A DNA stretch of 5,803 bases from assembly GCA_029060585.1 (NCBI GenBank), contig JAIDTS010000304.1, positions 1 to 5,803 of the forward strand, read 5' to 3'. The notes below the pieces were generated by a model. The model saw nothing but the letters and a program-made list of their open reading frames with translations, searched no databases and was not told where the DNA came from. Source of the DNA: Muribaculaceae bacterium. GTDB lineage: Bacteria > Bacteroidota > Bacteroidia > Bacteroidales > Muribaculaceae. Positions 1 through 5,803 of this stretch are shown here, in pieces. Position numbers and translations under genes: made by a program. Numbering within the stretch: the stretch's first letter is position 1; every line of letters begins with the position of its first letter.

Positions 1-2201
1 AGGAATGATTTCTGCAGCTCGAGTCCGTAATATATATTGTCTGACAGTGGCGTTTTGTCGGTGTTGTAGAGATCCGGAGTAGGCCGATAAAGGCTCACGT
101 TGGCAGTAAGTGCAAGATCCCATGGCAGCTGCTGACGCACGCGGAAGAACGCGTACCCTCCCCAACCATGGGAGGTAATATGGAGTGATGGATTCGATCT
201 GTGGGCGTAGTTTATGTTTGCGTTGAGCATGAATGAAGTCTTGCTCCAAGGCGTATAGCTCATCCATGCGGCGATGTTAAACCATTTGTTGTGTCCGGAA
301 TTGGCGTATCCAGATTTGATTATGTCGCCCGGTAGTAGCTCCTGCACTCCGATGACGGCGTTGTTCATGAAGCTGTATGACGTGCTTAGGTCAAGGCTGA
401 ATTTCCTTCCGATTAAGTTATAGTTGAGGTCGATCGACTGATGCCGAGAAGAGCCGAGGTCAGGATTTCCTGACGATATGGAGGTTGGGGTCTCCACTAC
501 CGCGGGGTTGAGCTGGCTGATGCCCGGGCGATTGATACGGGTGGAATAGGAGAGCTTCAGCGTGTTGGCGTCGTTGATATCGTAGGATATGGCAGCGTTC
601 GGAACCCAGTCGTTGAGGTTGGAACTGAATGGATCGTTACTGCCGTCGAGATATTTTGCTGCAAGTCGGGAATACTCGTAGCGTAGCCCGGCTCTCGCCC
701 CCAGTCTCTTCCATTTAAGGCGGTAATCGAAATATAGGGCGAATACCTGGGTATTGTGGGTGAAGTCGGAATGGAGCTGCTGGAAGTTGAAATAATCCTG
801 GTCGTTGACTGAATGGTTGTTGCGGTTGATATATTTCGCTCCTATGTCAAACTTATTGAAGTCGTTGATAGGTCGTGTCCAGTCGAACTGCCCCGTGTGT
901 TCGATGAAATAGAGTGTGAAGTCGTTGGATGTGCCGGTATAAGGAACAGGCATGTTGAGCTCATCCTCATAGTCGTTTATGCTGTGTTGCCTTTGATTGG
1001 TTGACGAAACTCTGTATGACAGCGTCAGTGTCTCTCCCTTCTTTCTTGTAGAGTGTTGATAGTTGAGGCTTCCGTCTATGTCGAAATAGCTGTTGGGATC
1101 TGATCTGTATTTATTGGAATAGGAGTAGATGAGATTGCCTGTGGCGTCGCGCATTGTATTTGCACCCCAGGCATCGCTTTTAAGCGAATAGACGTATCCG
1201 TTGACCTCGGCGGTGACGAGGTTGAGAGTGTCTATTTCTACGCTGCCCTCCATTCCGAAATAGCCCAACTGCCCGTGTCCATGGCCGGAACTTTCCGAAT
1301 ACATTTCATTTCGGGAATCTTCGTATTTCTGAAGAGACTCCGAACGGTATTTTGTGCTCTTAGGGGATATACGGCTGTATCCCCCATATAGTGAGAGATT
1401 GACCTTGTCTATCTGTGTCTGTAACCATGCGCTCCCGTTGGGCGTGTCATCCGTGCTGTTGTAGGAAACCCTGACGTTGCCCATCACTCCCTTTATGATG
1501 GTATTCTCCATCGTCACTATATTGAGTATGGCGGTAGTGCCCTCTGCATCTTCCCTCGCTCCTGGGTCGGTTATGACCTCTATGCGCTTGATCATGGATG
1601 CTGGGAGTGCCTTGAAAATATCTTTGGCGTTGCGTGAGAATGAGTTGTTGGGTCGGCCGTTCTTATAGACCTTGAAATCGGTAGATCCTTTGATCTTTAT
1701 CGTTCCATCGGCGTCAACGCTGACGAGAGGGACCTTCTTTAGGATTTCATCAAGCTGAGACGTCTTTGATTCGTCGTCGGCCTGAACATCGTAGCCTATG
1801 CGGTCTATTTCCTTGACCACGAGTGGCCGTTGCGCCGTGACCGTCACTTCCTGAAGAAGGTTGGACTCTTCAGTGAGGGTTATAGTCCCAAGATCTATGG
1901 TAGGATAATCCGTTGTCGCGTATATGTCTTTGTTAAATTCCTTTTTTCCGAATGAGAGTATGTTCACGCGATAACCTCCTTCCTTCGGAAGATTTAATGT
2001 AAATGCTCCGTTTTCATCAGCTGTTCCCGATACTTTCGGTCTTATCGTATCCGGAAGTTGGAATATCCTTAAAGTGGCAAAGCTCTCGGGTTCTCCTATT
2101 GAATCGCATACACTGCCCTTGACTTTGAGTGTCTGGGCAGAGGTCGTAAATGTTAAGGCTATGGATATGGCCACAAGCATAACCTTGAGAATATTTGTCA
2201 T
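1..2201 (-). CDS. Outer-membrane beta-barrel protein with carboxypeptidase-regulatory-like and TonB-plug-like domains (3' end missing)
   Basis: The reading frame stays open from the ATG at 2201 to the window edge, giving 733 codons without a stop, so the C-terminus lies outside. Residues 1-22 form a signal peptide (hydrophobic core MLVAISIAL, likely cleavage in TSA|QT). Residues 23-110 resemble a carboxypeptidase-regulatory-like beta-sandwich. Residues about 115-230 resemble a TonB-receptor plug, with LLQEVTVTAQRP and then IKRIEVITDPGAREDAEGTTA. The rest is rich in alternating aromatic beta-strands and carries the INRPGISQLNP motif (557-567) typical of the OMP_b-brl_3 family. Such proteins sit in the outer membrane; substrate and TonB dependence cannot be read here. 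Families of this type are usually somewhat under 800 residues, so little is probably missing. No alternative ATG, GTG or TTG lies between 2201 and an in-frame stop about 60 nt upstream, so the start is well supported. It follows the flippase gene by 82 nt. The family call is firm; a role in nutrient uptake is not shown. Confidence 0.93.
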   Translation of the reverse strand, partial: MTNILKVMLVAISIALTFTTSAQTLKVKGSVCDSIGEPESFATLRIFQLPDTIRPKVSGTADENGAFTLNLPKEGGYRVNILSFGKKEFNKDIYATTDYPTIDLGTITLTEESNLLQEVTVTAQRPLVVKEIDRIGYDVQADDESKTSQLDEILKKVPLVSVDADGTIKIKGSTDFKVYKNGRPNNSFSRNAKDIFKALPASMIKRIEVITDPGAREDAEGTTAILNIVTMENTIIKGVMGNVRVSYNSTDDTPNGSAWLQTQIDKVNLSLYGGYSRISPKSTKYRSESLQKYEDSRNEMYSESSGHGHGQLGYFGMEGSVEIDTLNLVTAEVNGYVYSLKSDAWGANTMRDATGNLIYSYSNKYRSDPNSYFDIDGSLNYQHSTRKKGETLTLSYRVSSTNQRQHSINDYEDELNMPVPYTGTSNDFTLYFIEHTGQFDWTRPINDFNKFDIGAKYINRNNHSVNDQDYFNFQQLHSDFTHNTQVFALYFDYRLKWKRLGARAGLRYEYSRLAAKYLDGSNDPFSSNLNDWVPNAAISYDINDANTLKLSYSTRINRPGISQLNPAVVETPTSISSGNPDLGSSRHQSIDLNYNLIGRKFSLDLSTSYSFMNNAVIGVQELLPGDIIKSGYANSGHNKWFNIAAWMSYTPWSKTSFMLNANINYAHRSNPSLHITSHGWGGYAFFRVRQQLPWDLALTANVSLYRPTPDLYNTDKTPLSDNIYYGLELQKSF

Positions 2202-2260
2202 GTCGTTTGTGTCGTTAGATATACTGTGTTTTTTTCTTATAGAGACGCACGGACATGAAT

Positions 2261-2277
2261 ATTATTACCTCAATAAT
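2261..2277. repeat. AT-rich inverted repeat upstream of the outer-membrane protein gene
   Basis: The arms ATTATT and AATAAT are perfectly complementary and separated by 5 nt. The repeat lies about 60 nt before the start of the outer-membrane protein gene, in the 82-nt intergenic gap and just after the flippase stop. It could be part of an operator or a weak hairpin. Its low complexity makes a chance origin quite possible. Confidence 0.2.
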
Positions 2278-2283
2278 GCAACA

Positions 2284-3375
2284 TTAATTATTTTTAACAG
2301 TATTTGTGCATTCTTTTTTCTTTCGTGTAGCGGCAATGTAAATCATGGAGTATATGCCGAGCAGAATGGTCATGAAGGTCTGCGTGCTCCATGCCACAAT
2401 TGAGAATGCCGCCGCATCAGTATGTCCTATTCCGTAGAGCATAAGTGCATACATCACTGCGATGTTCCATGGTCCGAGGCCCCCGTTGCTTGGAATGGCC
2501 ATACTGAACGATCCGAAGACGAAAGCCACGAGTCCCGGAAGCAGGCCATAGGCGTATCCCGGATGCGTTAATAGCTCACGGGTAAAAGGGAATGCAAAGA
2601 AAACGAGATATATCTTGAGGAAGTAGCAAACCCATATGGCGATTGTCAGGAAGAGATATGTCCATCGACCCTTCATGGTGAATATAACTTTAAACCCCTG
2701 CCACATTCTCGAGATGCTAAGGTTGATGCCCTTGAAGAATTTTGAACTCTTGTATTTGAGATCACAAAATATGAAGATCGCGAGGGCTACCGCAAGTCCT
2801 ATCCATAATTCCCACTTTGAAAGGATATCTTCGATGTCGCGGCCGAACTGATATTGGTCGAAGAAATGTGTGAGAGCAGGATTGGCAACTATTAGGGCGA
2901 GCCCGAGCAAAAGCAATATCATCACGAAATCGGAACTTCGGTCTGCAAGGTCTGTGCCTACCACAGTGGAGAGTTTGGCGTTTTCTCTCCTCACTACATA
3001 GACGCATCTCCAGGCTTCTCCGAGATAGGGGACGAGGAGGTTGATGGCATATGCTGAGAAAATCGACACGCTCTCAGAGGCCACCGACATCCTGGGTATG
3101 CCAGCGGCACGCAACTGATAACCCCATCTTATTCCCCTGATGGAATAGGAGAGCATAGTTAGGAGCATCACCAGCAGGAGCCACCAGTAGTCGCAGTCGT
3201 GCGACGTGATGGTCCATATTTTGTGGAAGTCGAGCTTGTGCGACATCCATATGATCATTGCTGCTGATACACCGGCAGGCACCAGGGTCTTGAGGATCTT
3301 CTCTATAATGTCTCTCCGTTGATTGTCAGAGGTCGCGACGGTTGTTTTGGAATCGGTCTTGCTGTCTTTATACAT
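2284..3375 (-). CDS. Flippase-like integral membrane protein (LPG_synthase_TM / UPF0104 family)
   Basis: This 363-residue protein is complete. It has a polar N-terminal tail (1-25) and about eight or nine hydrophobic segments, near residues 28-45, 63-80, 104-117, 148-166, 190-205, 239-262, 275-297, 303-318 and 323-349, then a basic tail (RKKK). Family hallmarks are YSIRGIRWGYQLRAAG (76-91), NLLVPYLGEAWR (112-123), the DRSSD motif (145-149) and the glycine-rich IPSNGGLGPWN (294-304). This is the fold of the N-terminal flippase half of MprF. The aminoacyl-transferase half of MprF is absent, so it should not be called lysyl-PG synthase. Members are thought to move lipids or lipid-linked glycans across the inner membrane; the substrate here is unknown. 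An in-frame TAA ends 12 nt before the ATG, so the start is secure. It lies 92 nt after the response regulator gene on the same strand and may share its transcript. Confidence 0.9.
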   Translation of the reverse strand: MYKDSKTDSKTTVATSDNQRRDIIEKILKTLVPAGVSAAMIIWMSHKLDFHKIWTITSHDCDYWWLLLVMLLTMLSYSIRGIRWGYQLRAAGIPRMSVASESVSIFSAYAINLLVPYLGEAWRCVYVVRRENAKLSTVVGTDLADRSSDFVMILLLLGLALIVANPALTHFFDQYQFGRDIEDILSKWELWIGLAVALAIFIFCDLKYKSSKFFKGINLSISRMWQGFKVIFTMKGRWTYLFLTIAIWVCYFLKIYLVFFAFPFTRELLTHPGYAYGLLPGLVAFVFGSFSMAIPSNGGLGPWNIAVMYALMLYGIGHTDAAAFSIVAWSTQTFMTILLGIYSMIYIAATRKKKECTNTVKNN

Positions 3376-3418
3376 GGTCGGTAAGGGTTATATTCTTACA
3401 ACCCCGTTTGGGCTTCAT
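3368..3418 (-). CDS. Possible 16-residue leader ORF overlapping the flippase start
   Basis: An ATG at 3418 opens a short frame encoding MKPKRGCKNITLTDHV. It stops at TAA (3368-3370), so it overlaps the flippase ATG (3373-3375) by 8 nt. It spans the whole hairpin at 3385-3404. A ribosome finishing this frame would melt the hairpin and end on top of the flippase start, a layout suited to translational coupling. No Shine-Dalgarno sequence is visible, although such sequences are weak in this phylum. A frame this short is expected by chance, so the call is speculative. Confidence 0.15.
   Translation of the reverse strand: MKPKRGCKNITLTDHV
3385..3404 (-). promoter_or_regulatory. Possible RNA hairpin in the leader of the flippase gene
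   Basis: On the minus strand, GGGTTGTA and TATAACCC form an 8-bp stem with one G-U pair, closed by an AGAA tetraloop. It ends 9 nt before the flippase ATG. The bases after it (CTTACCGACC) contain no U-tract, so it is not a standard intrinsic terminator. A translational or attenuator role is possible but inferred. An 8-bp stem can arise by chance. Confidence 0.3.
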
Positions 3419-3467
3419 GGGTTTAAAATGCCGTCGATTCCTAAGATGCCGGATCTGTGATGATGAA

Positions 3468-4238
3468 TCAGATGTCGTAAAACCTGTCCATCAGGTCGCG
3501 CCTATAGGTCTTCGATATCTTGATTTCAGTTATATTGTCGAGCGGAGGGAGCAATATGCAGTCGTTTCCGTTTATTATACCAACATAGCGGACGTTGACG
3601 ATAAACTGCTTATGGGTGCGTACGAAATCCGGTCCGTATCCGAGTATTGTCTCGGCTGTGGTTTGCCGCTTTAGGATAATGCGCTTTAGGTTATAGAATA
3701 CACACTCCCAAATCTTTCGGTCTGATATGTAGCGGAAGTAAACAATGTCTGCGGGATTGACGATCACCTTGGAGTTGGTCACTGATGTGATTGAAAGAAG
3801 TCGATGATTGCCTCCCGGGCTGTTGGTGTATGCGGATATAGGTTGGAGCGTGGTGCCAGGGCGGTGTTGGACACGGTCGAGGTTGTGGTATCTCTCTATG
3901 ATTACGTCCAGTTCCGAAGGTTCGAACGGCTTTAGAAGAAAGTCGAATACCTTCAGGGAAAGGGCATCGTGGATATAACGCTGGTAGCATGTGTGGAATA
4001 CGACTTTTGCATTTTCCGGAAGCGATGCCTCTTCATACCAGGAGAGTCCGTTTCCTTCAGGAAACTTCATGTCGAGAAAGATAATGTCCGGCTTATGGGC
4101 GGCAATGATGCGTTCGCCTGCTTCAAGAGACTCAGCGGTGGCGCATAGTTCGATGTCTTCACGGCGCGATAGCTCTTCAGCGAGCAAGCGGATGCTCGGG
4201 ATGTCGTCGTCGATTATTACAGCTTTTATCTTATTCAT
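3468..4238 (-). CDS. LytTR-family two-component response regulator
   Basis: This 256-residue cytoplasmic regulator has two domains. The receiver (about 3-118) shows the acidic pocket D10-D12, the phospho-acceptor D56 in IIFLDMKFPEGNG, T83 and K103 in LLKPFEPSEL. A linker rich in Pro, Gly and Asn (about 122-145) leads to a LytTR DNA-binding domain (about 147-256). That domain shows DIVYFRYISD (164-173), the signature FVRTHKQFIVNVRYV (205-219) and the terminal ITEIKISKTYRRDLM. LytTR regulators of the LytR/AlgR/AgrA type bind DNA as beta-sheet domains at paired short direct repeats. The gene starts 12 nt after the histidine kinase stop and in the same frame, so the two are almost certainly co-transcribed and partners. 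AAGG directly abuts the ATG, too close for a normal Shine-Dalgarno, as is common in Bacteroidota. The receiver segment HTCYQRY is a slightly unusual version of the usual TTAY-type motif, but its conserved Thr is kept. Target genes are not shown. Confidence 0.95.
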   Translation of the reverse strand: MNKIKAVIIDDDIPSIRLLAEELSRREDIELCATAESLEAGERIIAAHKPDIIFLDMKFPEGNGLSWYEEASLPENAKVVFHTCYQRYIHDALSLKVFDFLLKPFEPSELDVIIERYHNLDRVQHRPGTTLQPISAYTNSPGGNHRLLSITSVTNSKVIVNPADIVYFRYISDRKIWECVFYNLKRIILKRQTTAETILGYGPDFVRTHKQFIVNVRYVGIINGNDCILLPPLDNITEIKISKTYRRDLMDRFYDI

Positions 4239-4250
4239 CCTTGTAGTGAT

Positions 4251-5803
4251 TTAGGGCTTGAGGTTGTCGGGAAGTGTAATTGTTGCCTGGCAGCCGTTCA
4301 GCCCGTAGAGTTCGGCTTTAGTGTCTATTTTGAAATGTATCTGTTGTCTGTTATGCTCGTTTATGAGCCTTATTGTCTCGAGCAGTACTCGAAGACCTGT
4401 GCCTCCTTTCTCGGCACCTGATGGAGAGTCGCCACAGTTGTTGAATACGCTGACGATGATGCGTCCGTCGGTAATACTGGATACCGAGATTATGAGACGG
4501 CGTTCGGTTTGAGGCTCAAGGGTTGTGAATCCATGCTTGAAAGCGTTTTCTACGAGAATCTGTAGCGTCATTGACGGAAACAGGAAATTAGGATCTATCC
4601 CCGGATCAATTCTGTAATCATAGACAAAAGGATCGCGACCGTTGTCGCCTATCACGTGAATATAGTCGTCGGTGAATTTAAGTTCCTCCGAGAAAGGGAT
4701 TAGTATTTCTGATGCTACTATCTGTTGCTTACGTATGAGGTCTACGAGCGAGTCAAGATGCGACGGTTTCCCTTTTTTCACGTTATGGAGCTCATGGTTG
4801 AGGGCATTATAGATGAAATGCGGGGTCACTCTGTTGCGAAGGTTCTCCTGCCTCAGAGAGATAATCTTGTTCATCATCCTCTCCTCCCGCCTCTTTGCAT
4901 TTATGCGTCTCACTACGAAGAATAGTATCAGTCCGGCAATGACCGCAAGGGATATGGCTATTCCGGCGGTAAGCTTATAGATATGTGCCTGCTGGCGAGT
5001 ATTTCCTGCCTCGAGATTCAGTATTCTGTGGTCGCGCTGGTACAATGCGTTCAGGGCAGAGATCTGTTGACTCAGATGGTATGAGCGCAGTGAGTCGTCG
5101 AGATGGTCGTGTCTGCAACGCGTGATGTAGGCGAGACGGTAGTTGCCGATATTGGCATAGAGGTCTTCCATTGCTTTCAACCTTGCCAGATGCTGCTCGA
5201 GACGAAGAGTGTCTGCTTCAGGATACATCCTTGCCATCTCAAGGCCATGGCTGTATTGTCCGAGTGCGGTAGCCGCCCGCATGCGTAGGGTCTGGATATA
5301 CGACATCACCATCGGATTCGGCTGTACTTCCGTGAAGTAGACGGAAGCCTTGTCAAGCAGTTTCTCTCCCTGCCGGGGAGATCCCTGGCGGATGTAGATA
5401 TCGGCTATATTGACATTGTTGAACATGGTTTCCCATTCCGATCCCGGAACGGAGTCAAGAAATTCTTTGACTCTGAGGAAAACTTCTTCTGCAGCGTCAT
5501 ATTTTCCTTGGTAATAGAGATGGTTGCCATAGCCCGAAAGAGTGTTGAATTTGTCAAACTGATTCATGGAACCGAGGATCTCTATTGATTTTTTCCACCA
5601 TTTCGCGCCATTGTCGTAGTCTCGCATGTCTGTGAAGACCGAGGCTATTCCGTTGTAGAGAGGAATATAGTGAACCGGTTCGAGCTGCAGAGAGTCTGCT
5701 TCGGAAATAGCCCGGTGGTAATACAGCGCGGCGCTGTCGAGAGATGCTCCCATCCTAAGGGCGTTGGCGTAGTTGCCGTAGGCTTGTGGAAGATCCGAAC
5801 GAA
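4251..5803 (-). CDS. TPR-containing LytS-type sensor histidine kinase (5' end missing)
   Basis: The frame is open to the window edge. The ATG at 5753 is probably internal, because the 16 codons upstream (RSDLPQAYGNYANALR) continue the same TPR-like helix pattern. Numbering below counts that Met as 1. Residues 1 to about 220 contain roughly five or six TPR-like helix pairs, for example around 31-60, 68-99, 108-140 and 185-217, likely the periplasmic sensor. One membrane helix spans about 261-281, followed by a basic stretch RRINAKRREER and a short helical linker. The His_kinase domain has the phospho-acceptor His312 in NRVTPHFIYNALN, the ATP-binding N-box LVENAFKHGF (Asn403), a second motif FNNCGD (437-442) and the glycine box KGGTGLRV (449-456). 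These kinases autophosphorylate on His and pass phosphate to a LytTR partner, here the next gene. The signal is unknown. The missing N-terminus should hold more TPRs and a signal peptide or first membrane helix. Confidence 0.94.
   Translation of the reverse strand, partial: RSDLPQAYGNYANALRMGASLDSAALYYHRAISEADSLQLEPVHYIPLYNGIASVFTDMRDYDNGAKWWKKSIEILGSMNQFDKFNTLSGYGNHLYYQGKYDAAEEVFLRVKEFLDSVPGSEWETMFNNVNIADIYIRQGSPRQGEKLLDKASVYFTEVQPNPMVMSYIQTLRMRAATALGQYSHGLEMARMYPEADTLRLEQHLARLKAMEDLYANIGNYRLAYITRCRHDHLDDSLRSYHLSQQISALNALYQRDHRILNLEAGNTRQQAHIYKLTAGIAISLAVIAGLILFFVVRRINAKRREERMMNKIISLRQENLRNRVTPHFIYNALNHELHNVKKGKPSHLDSLVDLIRKQQIVASEILIPFSEELKFTDDYIHVIGDNGRDPFVYDYRIDPGIDPNFLFPSMTLQILVENAFKHGFTTLEPQTERRLIISVSSITDGRIIVSVFNNCGDSPSGAEKGGTGLRVLLETIRLINEHNRQQIHFKIDTKAELYGLNGCQATITLPDNLKP

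Noticed and set aside
2252..2280. Candidate promoter for the outer-membrane gene: TTG followed by TATTCATG on the minus strand
   Set aside because: Only half of the conserved -7 positions match and the 17-nt spacing is shorter than usual for Bacteroidota promoters.
2762..3007. An 81-codon minus-strand frame inside the flippase gene, and a similar 99-codon one at 3691-3990 inside the regulator gene
   Set aside because: Both overlap confidently identified genes in another frame and have arginine/proline/histidine-rich, low-sense compositions typical of shadow frames.
2284..3375. Annotation as lysylphosphatidylglycerol synthase (MprF)
   Set aside because: Only the membrane flippase domain is present; at 363 residues there is no room for the aminoacyl-transferase domain.
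3376..3467. Intrinsic terminator between the regulator and flippase genes
   Set aside because: The only convincing hairpin is not followed by a U-tract.
813..4925. Scattered plus-strand open frames of 60-110 codons (for example 2074-2403, 3342-3674, 3991-4254)
   Set aside because: They lie antisense to well-supported minus-strand genes, show no recognisable domains and are of the length expected as shadows of GC-rich coding sequence.
5751..5753. ATG as the start of the histidine kinase
   Set aside because: The frame stays open upstream to the window edge and encodes more TPR-like helix, so this Met is most likely internal and the true start lies outside.

Overview
The window reads as chromosomal DNA from a Bacteroidota bacterium, most likely order Bacteroidales; a gut lineage such as Muribaculaceae or Bacteroidaceae is plausible but unproven. 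The evidence is a signal peptide ending in the Ser-Ala-Gln pattern common in this phylum, a carboxypeptidase-regulatory-like domain fused to a plug and outer-membrane beta-barrel, a TPR-containing LytS-type kinase paired with a LytTR regulator, and starts without good Shine-Dalgarno sequences.

All four genes lie on the minus strand, so transcription runs from high to low coordinates. The order is: (1) a membrane sensor histidine kinase with a TPR sensor region (4251-5803, N-terminus outside the window); (2) its LytTR-family response regulator (3468-4238), starting 12 nt after the kinase stop; (3) a polytopic flippase-like membrane protein of the LPG_synthase_TM/UPF0104 type (2284-3375), after a 92-nt gap; (4) an outer-membrane beta-barrel protein with a TonB-receptor-like plug (1-2201, C-terminus outside the window), after an 82-nt gap. 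I see no RNA genes, mobile elements, CRISPR arrays or genes on the plus strand, and no non-coding stretch longer than 92 nt.

The kinase and regulator almost certainly form a two-component system. The TPR region would sense a signal outside the inner membrane, the kinase would phosphorylate the regulator at Asp56, and its LytTR domain would bind DNA. The co-directional flippase and outer-membrane protein are candidate targets or functional partners, which suggests an envelope-related locus. That link rests on gene order only. The two short gaps hold weak regulatory-looking structure: an 8-bp hairpin nested in a possible 16-codon leader ORF before the flippase gene, and an AT-rich inverted repeat plus a short direct repeat before the outer-membrane gene. 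No known family here is novel in itself. The leader/hairpin arrangement and the four-gene grouping are the parts most worth checking.
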